64,000 nt of DNA from Hypholoma sublateritium FD-334 SS-4 (lineage: Eukaryota; Basidiomycota; Agaricomycetes; Agaricales; Strophariaceae): assembly GCA_000827495.1 (NCBI GenBank), contig KN817542.1:232178-296177 (forward strand), in the 5' to 3' direction. The position numbers and the translations under genes were made by a program. Below the pieces are notes generated by a model. It had not been told where the DNA came from. It did no database searches and saw only the letters and a list, made by a program, of their open reading frames with translations. Each line of letters begins with the position of its first letter. Positions within the stretch are counted from its first letter, which is position 1. This document shows, one piece after another, positions 1 to 14,396 of the stretch.

Positions 1-2996
<2,996 letters not shown>

Positions 2997-3362
2997 TAAG
3001 CGTAAGTGTTGGACGCAGCTAAGGGTGCTTAATTTACTTGCGTGTTTTCTTGATAATACAGTGGTCTTTCTAGACACAGTCGGTACCGTCATAACGTAAA
3101 TAATGACACCTACTTTGTCTGATTATTTCTTGGTAAATCATACTGTAGTTTGTCTTAGCGTTCATACTGATAAGTCGTCGTTTACAGTAGCTGTTGTAGT
3201 TTAGCATTTAAGTATAACATTGAATTATTAGTCCATGCTACACCCACCTTCAAGCAATCGAAAGAGTCGAATGCTACTTACTTCCGAGTCCGCTGCGCAA
3301 ACAGGTATATACAGCCAACATTGCAACTTACAGCTTGGTCAGCAAACACCCCTTTTACTTTT

Positions 3363-3845
3363 TCAACGTTCAACGTTCAACGTTTCAACCTGCGTAAACT
3401 GCGTGTCGCCGAGACTTGGTCGGAACACAACCTTGCCAGCCTCACGGATCTCCAATAATCTTCCACGGAGCTCTTCATGCGATGCAGAATTCAGCTCCTG
3501 ATCTAGCTTAGAAAGTTGCCCTGGGGAAAAATCATCCGAAATTTATGCTCTCAAAATTTCCGCCATTCACGGACTAACAGGGCGCCGGAACATTCTTACC
3601 TTTGCCAACCTCGGTCTGAACTCCAGTTCAACATTATTGCTCTTCCGCACCTCTTCTGGTACTAAATGACATCCATGTAAGTACTCCGTGATTTCGGCCG
3701 TCTGCACATCACCAGCTTGTGGTTCCTCAGTGAAATCAATACAGCCCGCTTGATCTACTCGTCCAGCGACTCTATGGAAATGCACCTGGGAAACACTTGG
3801 CTACATATCGAGTTCATTGTTGAAAGGAAGTAATTGCGCCGCCAT
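3363..3845 (-). pseudogene. small hypothetical gene with an in-frame stop
   Basis: Not recognised. Reading leftwards from ATG at 3843-3845 gives MAAQLLPFNNELDM, then TAG, then an open frame in the same phase (PSVSQVHFHRVAGRVDQAG...). It continues to a GT-AG intron (donor GTAAGAATG after the RPRLAK codons near 3601, acceptor TTTCCCCAG near 3526). The second exon encodes QLSKLDQELNSASHEELRG and ends with TGA at 3363-3365. Without the TAG the product would be about 135 residues, acidic and probably helical near its end. Removing the GT...AG stretch across the stop (19 nt) breaks the frame, so the stop is not explained by a normal intron. The gene may be a recent pseudogene, may carry a sequencing error, or may start downstream. 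It is divergent from the monooxygenase, with about 160 bp between the starts. Confidence 0.45.
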
Positions 3846-4008
3846 AAAATGAGCCCTTCTCTTTCCCATGTACTCCGCTTGCGTAGTATCAGCTCGATTC
3901 TGATGCTTAGATTGCATGTGCAGTAGCTGCGGCTATCTATTGTACATAAAGACTATCTAAAAGTTCGATTCTCCTGACCTTCTATGAGCTTACCTCTCAT
4001 CCTCTGCC

Positions 4009-5904
4009 ATGCTTAACGACGGATTTCCAAGCGCCCCCTCCCCTCCCAAATCTATTCATGCTCGACTCGGCTTCACAAACCCTATTCACCACGAACGGCA
4101 TCTCAGAGTCGTCTGTATTGGTGCAGGCGCATCTGGCCTACTGATTGCGTATAAGCTGCAGCGCAGTTTCTCAGATTTCGAATTGGTTTGCTACGAAAAG
4201 AATCCCGATTTAGGGGGTACTTGGTACGAAAACAGATATCCGGGGTGAGTTCCATCTTCCACCGCAATTATTTCTCAGTTATAACTGTTGCTAGCTGCGC
4301 ATGCGATGTTCCTGCGCATACGTACACCTGGAGCTTCGAGCCCAACCCAAGTTGGTCTTCAGTCTACGCCGGTTCTGAAGAAATATACGAATATTTCAAA
4401 AGATTCTCTGAAAAATACGATCTCGGAAAATACTGCAAGTTCGGCCATGAAGTGACCTGTGCTACATGGAATCCGACCTCGTCGAAGTGGGAGATTATAA
4501 TCAGCAACGGCTCAGAAACTATTCATGATTCGTGTGACGTGCTATTCAATGCAGCAGGCCTACTAAACAACTGGAAATTGCCTGACATCGACGGTCTCCG
4601 CGATTACAAGGGCAAACTTTTACACACTGCCAGCTGGGACCAGAACGTCGACCTTATTGAAAAGCATGTTGGGCTAATCGGCAATGGGTCAGTGTATCGC
4701 AGAACATTCTGAGCTCCACCTTATATCGTCATTACCCAGATCTTCCGGAATTCAAGTTCTTCCCGCTATCAGCTCGCAGGCTAGTAAAATCACCACTTTC
4801 ATCCGCCATCCCACTTGGGTTTCGCCTGCTCAGGCTCAAGAACAACACATCTACTCTGAGGATGAACGCCGCGTGTTCGAATCTGACCCGGAAGCTCTCC
4901 TGAGCTACCGCAAAGCGTTGGAGACAGGATTCAGCGGCCTCTGGCCTGTTTTTATCGCCGATTCTGACACGCAGAAAACGACTTTTGATGGGATGACCAC
5001 GATGATGAGGGACAAGCTGCGTAACGAAAAGCTGGAAGAACTCGTAATACCAAGCTGGGGCGTAGGTTGCAAGCGCATTACTCCCGGCGTGGGGTATCTT
5101 GAAGCACTTGCATCGGACAAAGTGGAGGTTGCTTGGGGGGATATCGCAAAAATCAACGAGCGTGGTCCCGTTGGCTTTGATGGAATGGAATACCCTGTCG
5201 ACGTGCTGATATGTGCTACCGGATTTGACGTGTCCTACCGACCCCGCTTCCCCATTATTGGAACCTCCGGGCAGAGTCTGGGTGACGTCTGGGCAGACGT
5301 CCCTGAGGCATATTTCGGAATAGCCGCTCATGGATTCCCCAACTACTTCATGATTGGTGGTCCCAATAGTCCAGTCGGCAATGGGCCTGTCCTCGTTGCC
5401 CTTGGTAAGCTTTGGTGCTATCGAAGCTTGTATGTTGGTTCTGACTCCGTCAATACAGAGGCCCAGGCTGATTATGCGCTGAAGATGATAGATCGCTTAC
5501 AAACGGAGAACATCCGAAGCTTCGAGCCCAAGCTCGAAGCGGTCCGCGATTTCTCTGAGCACCGTGATAGATACATGACGGGTACTGTATGGGATATAGA
5601 CTGCGGCTCTTGGTACAGGAGGAACGGTAAAGTTGTTGCCACCTGGACAGGAAGCACCCTCCACTACCTGGAAGCCATTGAACAGCCCCGGTTCGATGAC
5701 TGGGATTTCAAATATGCCGGGAACCGGTTCGCTTACTTTGGCAATGGTTTCTCTCAGACAGAGCTGGATCCCGAGGCTGATTGGGCGTTCTATTTACGCA
5801 ATAAAGACGACAGCCCCTACATGAGCAGGAACAAGCGCCGCATTGCAACTACACATACCAACAGCAGTACACAGATCACACAAACGACTGTCAAGGTCCT
5901 CTAA
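4009..5904 (+). CDS. Baeyer-Villiger-type flavin monooxygenase
   Basis: Predicted FAD- and NADPH-dependent monooxygenase of about 579 aa; substrate unknown. Four exons (4009-4244, 4295-4687, 4740-5404, 5459-5904) join in frame; the third intron (54 nt) is a multiple of three. Residues 34-50 form the FAD Rossmann motif ([12 protein letters not shown]), followed by [11 protein letters not shown]. The stretch [11 protein letters not shown] matches the Baeyer-Villiger fingerprint (F/YxGxxxHxxxW), and GLIGNGSSGIQ is the second, NADPH-binding Rossmann motif, split by intron 2. The motif ICATGFD follows later. This order is that of the 4-hydroxyacetophenone/steroid/cyclohexanone monooxygenase group found in many basidiomycetes. 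No biosynthetic partner genes lie beside it, so a catabolic or detoxifying role is as likely as a secondary-metabolite one. The stop is TAA at 5902-5904. Confidence 0.93.
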
Positions 5905-6746
5905 GATACTGAATTCTACATCGAACGATTATCTCATTTTACTGATGTATCACGCTCATATGCACTACGAAAACCATTCGTCCTTTTCGAATTGATTTAC
6001 ATTGACATTTCTTCCACCATTCTACTACTTATATTGTCCCTGTTTTGTGTTATAAAGGTAGAGTAACGGCTGAGACGCTTTATGCCCCGCGAAACCGGCT
6101 TGACAGGAAAGAGAAGTGAAGGACGGGCCGATCCCAGAGCTAAAGACAGGAGAAGGTAGCGGAGTTTCGATGTTTGGCAGCCGCCTTCCCTTCAAGTACG
6201 TCACTACTCAAGTACTCACTTTTGACAAGCCCACCACAGCACCTCATGGGCGTCTAGGTCTATATTTTCATCGTCTCACATCGTACCCATCACCGCCCAT
6301 TGCGCCACAGCGCAGGCTGTGCAGCCACAGCGGTTCAATTCAGCGGTTTCAAGATTTAGCGCAACAGACACAAAATTAAGCCTGTCGCAGTCCTCGTTTC
6401 TCAAGTTGTCACTGCACACCACGCCAATTATTTGGATACCGTGAAACCGACCAAACGGTTTAAATCCCTTTCCAAAAATATACAGGCCACGATAGGCAAA
6501 GCCACTAAAAATTTAAGGAGTACGTTTTCTAATTTCATCTAAGATTACAATGCGACTGCATTCGGCATTTATCTCGCAGGGAATCACCTGCCCAACCGTC
6601 TTCTAAGGCGCTTATTTGTGATCGTTATTCTCCTTTGGAGCACCAATGTTATAGCCTTCTATGATTAGGACAGGCAAGTTCTCAACCACATAAAAGGCCG
6701 CAACTTAGACAGTAGCAGATGTCCGTATTGACCTCGAAACAAAGAC
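5905..6746. other. intergenic, no gene seen
   Basis: About 840 bp between the monooxygenase and the first helical paralogue. It is moderately AT-rich. A short open stretch at 6116-6379 has no family resemblance or splice support. I see no RNA gene or repeat. It probably contains the monooxygenase 3' UTR and the promoter of the next gene. Confidence 0.5.
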
Positions 6747-8581
6747 ATGTCAGGACAGAGATCGCAGTCATCGAATGGCAATTCCTCTCTTCCCCCAGGA
6801 AACTCCCCGGGAGCTGGATCGATTGATTCGACTGGCATTTTGAATCAGCTCAAAGAAAAGGGCGTCAAGGACAGGTTCCCCGCCGCTAGTCTTGTCGCAG
6901 CACTCCTCCAGCAAATCGGTATCAACTTCACTCTCGCTCCCCGACATGTTCATACCGTGGCACAGGTCTTGGGCCGGTCCAATAAAGTCTACGAGGCAAT
7001 CGTTGACTCGATGGGAAAATTCGACGCAGCCACTTCCGACGCCCTGGACGACTGTTGGGATTTGCTCGAGAGGTACACAACGGCTATCCCGGTATTAGAG
7101 CGGTATGCTCCACTACGCAATATGCGTTATGATCGATCTCTGTTTGATGATAATTTTATCTATTACGTATAGAATTTTACTGGACCTACCCCTCTTCGCT
7201 GTTTCTCTGGACAGCAAACATGCTCAGCTTCCTCCGGCTTCCAGCACACAGGAAGCTATCAGCTACCTGTATGCTTGGTCTGCAGAAAGGTATCAATTGA
7301 CAGATGCGTTGGCAGCTCTCAAGAGCGAAGCGCTCCAGGTTGTTAATCATCCTGTTGTCATGGCATACAATATCTTGCTGACGGGGTTCCCAGAATCTTT
7401 CACCTGAAACTGCGAAGACTCTCCTCGCGCAATACATCACACATCGCATAACGGACGACAATTTGATGCTCAAAGCTCTGCATTCATTTATCGTCAAGAA
7501 CGAATTGGTTGATGAGGATATCATCAAAGAAGGGTCAGCTATAATATTTAGCTGGACGGAAACGTTTTGATCGTGAGATTTCCGTGCAGCACTTCAGACA
7601 AGACTCTTCTCGCCGATGTTAAAAAGTTAACAACTGACATTTGTCGTGAACTGGCTCAAAAACCCCCATCCGAGGTAAATCACATTTTACTTGGCCTTAG
7701 CCCAACCTTAGCCCACAGATTACTGACGAATTATTGATTGTCCGTCTCCATAGGATATGAGTGGTCTTGCAGTGACGGTACTTATGATGACTTATACGCC
7801 ATTTGCCGTCATTTCCAAACCCACCACCACCGTGGAATGGAAAACGTACCTCAAAGGCGGGAAGGTTTGGCTCGCCATTAAAGAGTACGCGGTGACCTTT
7901 TGGTATCTCAACAAGAAACTGATGAATATTTAGTTTATTGACCAAAGTAAAGGCGCATATTGCTTCGCTGGGTCAAATTTCGGAGGACGACATCGCTACT
8001 GTCGAGAAAATCCTACTGAACCTGGGCGAAATCACCATCAACACGGCCAAGGAGATGCTGGCACTTATTAAACTTGCCGCTTTCATTCCTCGTCCATACA
8101 GTGGTCGTACTGCCGCCTTGGTCAAGACTATCTACAGCGTTGATCAGATCTCTCGACAAGATAAACACAAGGCGTTCACTGAACACCGTTATAAACTTAA
8201 AATGTGGGTATTTGTTGCGTTCTGCCTGGTCATCTAATCTCAATTCTGAAATATGTGGTGATAGGATCATGGAAAAATCGCACCAGGAACTGACGTTGGT
8301 AAAAGAGGCTCCATACGACTTCCAGACCTTCTCCTTGGACTCCAGCGACTATCAATCGCGTAGGGATTCCATCAGAAGGATGTTCTCCGGGATGGAGGCG
8401 CTTTTCACCGTGTTTGAGGCGAGTGCTGCTACTCTGTTAGCTTCGATAAGTATCCTGACATCCGCGACCACAGATCTCAGCCGAATGGTCTCGGCATAAT
8501 AATGCATTCACAAAAAGCGCTGATATTGACGAGAAACATATCAAAGATGGGAAGAAGGTTTTATTGGGAAAAGCGTCGTGA
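6747..8581 (+). CDS. helical hypothetical protein, paralogue 1
   Basis: Not recognised. Eight exons (6747-7102, 7173-7338, 7394-7533, 7590-7674, 7754-7884, 7934-8203, 8265-8418, 8474-8581) give about 469 aa. The start MSGQRSQSSN lies in a short Ser/Gly-rich head. From residue ~35 (KDRFPAASLVAALLQQIG) the protein looks almost wholly alpha-helical, with one central hydrophobic stretch (LAVTVLMMTYTPFAVIS). It is a tandem paralogue of the gene at 9517-11527 and shares all seven intron positions with it. The last intron (8419-8473) has a GC donor (GAG/GCGAGT), supported because the paralogue has a GT donor at the same place and because splicing yields EWSRHNNAFTKSA, aligned to VWPQHEAIFKEKA. Reading through that intron would end the protein early at 8499. 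A helical bundle with a mid-sequence hydrophobic hairpin recalls alpha-helical pore-forming proteins, but this is only a shape argument. Confidence 0.8.
8419..8473 (+). other. GC-AG intron
   Basis: The donor GAG/GCGAGT and acceptor ACCACAG flank a 55-nt intron. Splicing restores the frame that aligns with the last exon of the paralogue at 11429-11527, where the matching donor is a normal GT. Confidence 0.75.
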
Positions 8582-9516
8582 TCTGGGAAGTAACACATGA
8601 GATGCACGAGGAAAATGGCATTCCTGGAGGTTGTTCATAATCCGGTCTTTTGGGCAACACGTCAGACAAGTGCCCTCGTATCTGAATATGTGACGAGATT
8701 TGGACGAGATCTTTTTTGCTAGATTTGACATACCTTCTATTTAATCAATAATTCATGACTATGTTTCGTTCAGGTTTTGGAAATATATCGACGCCTTATT
8801 AGCGACAGATCTTTCGCGTAAGGCTTGTAATGCTCAACAGTGCTCAGCATGCTGCTAACATGCCGCTACTGAATCATGCGAAAGTAATCACGGCATGTAT
8901 TGTATTGTCAGCAAAGAAAATGCCAGACCAATTAGGCCAGCCCCATGCAGTACGATGTAGATCCGATTAGTACGGCTGATTATCGTGCGTCATCTGCGAA
9001 TCGGAATCGACTTCGGCTGCACGGTGCGTTGAACAGGCGCCCATGAGGCATAATATTACCTAAGGCGCCTAAGTCATCAGTAGGGCATGTCAGTGGCGTC
9101 TCATGAGGCCGCATACGACCCAGACCAATAGGATACAAATCCGTTATCGATAGAATAACGGATTGGTACGAACCAGGAAGGAAAAACACCGTGCCATTCC
9201 ACGAGGCTACGTTGAGGCCCAGTCGCATTGCGGTGCTGCCCGTGGGAGACAACGTAGAAACCGGAACGCATGCCCAACCTCGAGGACTTATCATGTAAAT
9301 ATTGCGCTAGAGAATGGATACTCAGTATCCATTCCCCTTTAGACTATGACAGCGTGCAACCAATGGGCGCTCCTTTGTGTTGCACTGCCGTCACAGGAGA
9401 ATGGACTGAACATCCAGCCGCACATATGGGCAGGGGGTTGACGGGTAGAAATAACACCGTAATTATAATAATATAATAAGCCTTTGCATGCGCACCTACA
9501 AGCGGTGATCAGTACA
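8582..9516. other. intergenic with a short hairpin
   Basis: About 930 bp between the two helical paralogues. An open frame of 104 codons on the minus strand (8980-9294, ATG at its right end) has no recognisable domain and I do not call it a gene. A perfect 10-bp inverted repeat (AATCCGTTAT/ATAACGGATT) lies at 9138-9164. The rest looks unique. Confidence 0.5.
9138..9164. repeat. 10-bp inverted repeat (hairpin)
   Basis: The arms AATCCGTTAT (9138-9147) and ATAACGGATT (9155-9164) are perfect reverse complements with a 7-nt loop. The role is unknown. Confidence 0.8.
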
Positions 9517-11527
9517 ATGCCACCGCAGCGTCCATTGGCACCACCGGTGGCTCCACGCCCCAGCTCTAGCCCGAATAATCAAACCCCCGCCAACCCTGCA
9601 CGGGTGGCAGCCCTCGCGTCCTCGCATTCGAACCCCGATGACTCCGACTCGGAGGAGGAGGGTGAGGACCCTCCGTTCAACGCGAACAAGCCCGCGCCCC
9701 CGCCCCCGCCCGTGTTTCGTACACCTCAGACACGTCCGGCGCCGCCGAAAGCCCCGGGACCGGCGCCAGCGCAGACTCAAGCGCAGCCCGTCGCCCGCCG
9801 CCCCGTGCGCGACCGCTTCCCCGCGCTGAATTTGATCAGCGCGCTCTTGCGCGGTATCAGCGCGAACGATCCACGGTGCGGCGCGCAGGTATTCGCGCAG
9901 GTTCTTGAAAGCGCGCACGGGGTATACGACGCCGTCGCCGCGGGGGTGGAGGAACTGAAGTCGGGGAAGGCGTGGGACGCGCCGGCGCGGCGAGCCCTCT
10001 TCGACGGGTGGACCACGGCAGCAAGCGTTTTAGAAGAGTAAGCCTTGTTCATGATATGCGTAGTGGCCGGCGGCGGATGATAACCATACGCGCGGCGCCG
10101 TTTTTAATTGTACAGATTTTTGCTGGCCTTGCCCAAGACATATTATACGCCGTCGAAAGACATCGCGCTGGTCCTCCCACCGGATACGAGCACAGCAGAA
10201 GCTCTGGACTATATCGTTTCTTGGAGGGCCGACCGCGAGCAGCTGAAGAAGGCGATTGACAAGCTAGCACAGCAAGAGACGCAGGTCAGTGCTCGAATTT
10301 GCGTCTGAAGCGAGAGAAAACTTGCAACTTACGGATGCAACCCATAGTTCCTCAAATCGAGGGTGCCAAACGTCGGGTTGGGCTATACTCACTATAGTCC
10401 CTCCTGTGACAAAGACGATAGCATCATTCTCAACTCCCTTTCCGAATTTTACAAGGACTCGACCTTGACAGATGAGCAAATAATCCAGGGGTACGCCAAC
10501 CCTTTTACCAATCACGCCGGGACTTACATGTCGCGGTAGGGTGGACAAAGAGGCGTTCGTGACAGATGTGAAAAAACTGAGCAAAGACCTGATCGAGTCG
10601 ATGAAACAACCACCGTCTGGAAGATCAGAGCACACAGAGGTCAGTTCGTCGTCGAAAAACCGTGGACTGCGCTGTCGAATGGGTACTGACAGAACACCAG
10701 CGAACTATGCTCATCCTCCGTGCGCTGATGACCGCATACATCCCCTTCGCGCTGATCGCAGCGCCCCACACGGGATTCGCGTGGCGCACGTACCTGCTCA
10801 GCGCGCCCATCTGGACGACAATAAAGAGGTGCGCGTCCCCTCACTCCCCCCGGTCAGTCGCATCGTAGCTAACGTCCACCTTACAGCCTCCTAATAAAGG
10901 TCCAAGCACGAGATACGCCCCGCGCAGAGCTGGAGGCGCAATTCGCTCAGGCCGACGCGCGTCTGCGCACGCTCGGCGACGTCGCGATCGACACCGCGCC
11001 CGAGATGGACGCGCTGTGCAACACCGTGCCGAGCGCGCCGGCGCCGTTCGTGTCGCGCACCGTCGCGCTGGTAAAGGCATTCGACACGGTCGACGCGCAT
11101 TCGCTGCTCGCGGAGAACAAGTCGCTATATGGACACCGTCAAGCGCTGAAGTTGTGCGTGTCTCTCCGCTTCCCCATTCCCTAATGTCTGAGCTGATGTT
11201 GATTGCTGGTGTGTACAGGGCAATGCGCGCTGCGCATACAGAGCTGGGCGCAATATTCAAGGGTGCGGAAGGCGACGTGCGTGCGTTTGCGCCGGACCAG
11301 CGCGACTACCGAGAGCGAAGCGCACAGTTGAAGAAGGCGTTCGACAAGCTCGCGCCGCTGTTCGTGAATTTCGAGGTGCGTTGTCTCTTTGTTCATAATC
11401 AAGCAGGTGGATGACGCTCGTCGTATAGATTGCAAAGGTGTGGCCGCAGCATGAGGCGATATTCAAGGAGAAGGCAGAGAATGATGAGAGGAAGATGGCG
11501 GACGCCAAGGCCAAGTTTGGGGTCTGA
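9517..11527 (+). CDS. helical hypothetical protein, paralogue 2
   Basis: Not recognised. Eight exons (9517-10037, 10116-10284, 10348-10490, 10540-10639, 10701-10828, 10887-11153, 11219-11375, 11429-11527) give about 527 aa. The start is ATG at 9517 (MPPQRPLAPP). Residues 1-110 are disordered, rich in Pro/Ala with an acidic patch (DDSDSEEEGED). From RDRFPALNLISALLRG on it aligns with the upstream paralogue to the end, including the hydrophobic centre (LILRALMTAYIPFALIA) and the charged C-terminal helix ending AKFGV. The coding sequence is much richer in GC at third positions than its paralogue, although the two genes are only about 0.9 kb apart. Neither copy has a signal peptide. A function cannot be given from sequence alone. 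Confidence 0.85.
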
Positions 11528-11869
11528 ATCCCGTTTGAACATTTTTAGTACTATGATATCCCGTTTTGACATCGGTGCACTAAAAAATCTTGAGGTGCCT
11601 TTTCAACACAGTGTAATGTTTCCGATAGCAGAAGACAATTTTCCGTGATTGTGCGTGACTTGCGTAGCGCATCTATTCAGAAAATAGAGAGTCCTCGTTC
11701 GCCGTCAGTCCGCCAGAACGCATATACGAGCCTCGCAAGCTCAGATCTCGACATCCGACTCCTGACTTTAAGCAATTAATGTTATTAGCGAAAAATAGAT
11801 AAGCTGTACCGCTCCTGTTGTACCACTTCCGTGCCCCTACTCAGCTGCCTCCTACTTTTCCGCCCTCTT
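11528..11869. other. convergent intergenic region
   Basis: About 340 bp between the 3' ends of the second helical gene (+) and mL44 (-). I see nothing beyond presumed 3' UTRs. Confidence 0.5.
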
Positions 11870-13111
11870 CTAACTCCTCGTGCTCACGGGTACACGGCTC
11901 CTTCCCGAGCTCGCATATAGGATATCGCTCGGCGCGATTTGGGGAGCGACATATGCGCCCTCGGGGCCTGCCGCGTAGATGTTGCCCTGCACGGAGGGGA
12001 ATGTTGAGGACGGTAGCTGTAGGTCTTCGGGTGGTGTCTGTGTGAGGTACACACGCATCAGGGCGTCTTCTGCAGCCTGCATGGTGGAAACAATGTCAGC
12101 TAACATGAATAGCGCCCAAGTCGGCAGCAGGGAAAAGTTACTCACGCGGTACTCCGCCATTCGGAGCGACGCGCCGAAGCCCTCGCCCAGCTGGTCGACG
12201 CCGGAGAAGATGCCCACGACGAACATGGGCGAATTCGAGAATCGCCCGGTCTCCCTGAGCAGGCTGCATTATCATCATATGCGTTAGCGGCACTTTTCGC
12301 GGAGGGATGGAGATGCCAGCAGCACGCACCGGGATTTTGGGAGCTCGCGGCCGTACTTCTGCACCATCTCGAGCAGCGACTTTTTGGGGTTGAAGAACTT
12401 AAGCATCGCGCGCACGTCGACCTGCCGGCTGAGGAAGTATGTGTGCACGAACTCGCGCGCGGCGGGCAGCGAGCGCTCCTGGTAGATGAGCGCGGTCAGC
12501 GAGCGTGGTATCGAGGCCATGGCGTCGGCGTGCAGGACTGGGGGGGTGTTTTCTGTTTCGTGCTGCATACTACGTGAGGATACAGTTAAAACGAGAGTGG
12601 TGGGACCTACGGAGCGATGCCACCGTAGCAGCGGGGCTGCGCCCATCTCGCGTGCAACACTGTCTAGGGAGCCGGGGCCGACGTGGGCGCTGATAGTCGC
12701 CTTGAGGACGCGCGTGGGGAGGTAGGGATACTTGGCGTGGATGTATTCGGTAGCGAAGAGCCCCATGAGCGAGTTCCCGATGGTTGCAAGCTGCGCGTTG
12801 GTCTTCGGGAGGCGCTTTGAAGGGCACTGTTGGCGGTAGAGAGTGAGGAAGGACGGGTGCGTGCACGCCTGGCGGATGGCCTCGGGTGAGTCGAAGATGG
12901 CGGCGAGGCCGATGCGGTTGGCGAAGGCAACAAGGGCGGAGGTGGGGACGGGCTGAACGTGTGCCCAGCCGTCGGCGTCGAAGTCGTCGGTGGCGAAGGC
13001 GCCCTTCGCTCGGCGGAGGGCGGCGGGAGGTGGGAAGGCGACGGCGGCGGAGGGCGACACGGAGGTCAGCTTCGCTGCCGTCGACACAAGACGCCTCTGG
13101 ACATGATTCAT
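11870..13111 (-). CDS. MRPL3: mitochondrial large ribosomal subunit protein mL44 (MRPL3)
   Basis: Component of the mitochondrial large ribosomal subunit with an RNase III-like fold and a double-stranded RNA-binding domain. The start ATG at 13111 (MNHVQRRLVSTAAKL) gives a basic, acid-free presequence typical of matrix import; a longer start at 13210 is open but lacks this feature. The RNase III-like part includes QACTHPSFLTLYRQQ, LATIGNSLMGLFATEYI and the helix KATISAHVGPGSL. The dsRBD is spread over exons 2-4 (LLEMVQKYGRELPKSR, SPMFVVGIFSGVDQLGEGFG, EYRAAEDALMRVYL). Introns lie at about 12564-12611, 12273-12329 and 12078-12146. The terminal tail (PQIAPSDILYASSGRS) follows, with TAG at 11870-11872. 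The order and length (about 340 aa) fit fungal mL44. Confidence 0.93.
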
Positions 13112-13538
13112 GGCCGACAAGTCTGGGGAACGGCCAACAACGACCTGCGCGTCCAAATTTTTGGTTGCCTCTTTCGGCAACCCCCGGAGTAACCTGCAGA
13201 TGTGTAGCATCGTGCCCTTTTCCCATTGTTCGGACTACTTATGTAGTGGCTGCTTTACGAGCTTCTTACGAGTTACTTGATGTCCTCCAACTATTCATTC
13301 AACAAGGCAACGAAGAAAACCGGCTTTGATTGAAGGAGTGCAAGACTGCGACACGGGCGGAGTTTGAAAGACATCGGAACATTGCAACTTAGGCACAGGG
13401 AATCAACATTCGAACATTCAACGTTCAACGCTGGGTCATTCCGGGTGAAAACTATGATATATGACACTGAGATATATACTAAGTAATAGAAGAAACTGTA
13501 GTGAGTCTGCTGGAACTCTAATCTTGGCTGAGGAGGAT
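13112..13538. other. intergenic, upstream of mL44
   Basis: About 430 bp. It holds the mL44 promoter and the 3' flank of the decayed gene at 13539-14396. A short run of AACATTC/CAACGTT words occurs near 13380-13432, similar to words near 3364-3388. I see no gene. Confidence 0.45.
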
Positions 13539-14396
13539 TCAGTAGCCTGTAGAGTCAGAATCGGACTCATAGAAGTCAGAAGGAAATAAATACTCCGAGC
13601 TCTCATTATCTGCCATAACATCCCTTGTCTTCCCACTGCTTGTGCCCGCCTGCTGCGAGAGGTTTTTATTAGCAAGCTCTCGAAGCCTGGCCCATTTTAC
13701 GAAATTGTATCTGATTATATCGGCGTCGATAGCGCTTTGGTTCGCTTTCCCTTTTTTACTCCTTGCAATGCCAATGTCCACTGAAACCTGTCGTATGTGG
13801 CCCTGTCTGACGGCCTCGATGATGGTGGAATACCGGAGCTCGACATATATTTCCTGGTCCCAGGCTGGGGATCCAGTATCGCGGTATATATGTCGATTCA
13901 ATATTTCGACGGATCCCTCCAACTGTTGGCCATTTGGTCCCATAATCTAGGAGTTCATAAGTTATTCTGTTGATTAAAATGTCCGAAAGGGCTCACCTTA
14001 GTCTCTGTTCTTCCAACCATCCACGTAAATATATCTCCGCGCTTGCCCACCCTGGTGCTGAATAGATATTCAAATGCTAAAGGTGATTGCGAATCTTCAT
14101 CGTTATATCCGTCTATTCTTCTAAGAAAACCACATTGTCGCTTTCTGGTCTTTTTATCGTTATCGGTAAAGTCGCGTAATGTCCATACCGAAACCGTGAT
14201 GCTTTCTAGAACGTTATTATCAGCAGCTGAATTCTGTATGGCGATTCCTATCGCCATATTGGTGCTCCCCCCTGAAGCGCCCGTCCAGCGTGCACAATCT
14301 GAGCCCAGCTTCCTTGCATCCTGGCCGAATGCAACCTCCATAACCAATGTGGGAAACGAGGAAATGTATGCCTCTATGATGGGACTATCATCGGGA
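13539..14396 (-). pseudogene. PD-(D/E)XK-like family, copy A (5'-truncated)
   Basis: A two-exon remnant. The right exon reads PTLVMEVAFGQDARKLGSD through CGFLRRIDGYNDED to GDIFTWMVGRTETK, then a GT-AG intron (about 13948-13998). The left exon continues IMGPNGQQLEGSVEILN to a Ser/Asp-rich tail ending DSDSTGY with the stop at 13539. Compared with copy C (44803-45957) it lacks everything before the catalytic-type core: the KSPDYSYYDP block and N-terminus are missing, and a stop lies just upstream near 14400. The arrangement SPD...PT(I/L)xxEVA is that of Uma2-like and other PD-(D/E)XK nuclease folds; this assignment is inference. The part present is open, so a shortened protein is possible. Confidence 0.55.

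Noticed and set aside
9496..9918. 140-codon minus-strand frame opposite the second helical gene
   Set aside because: A shadow of the GC-rich coding exon; the plus strand has a start, introns and a paralogue.
12284..13210. mL44 start at 13210
   Set aside because: The first residues contain acidic and polar stretches unlike a presequence; ATG 13111 gives a good one.
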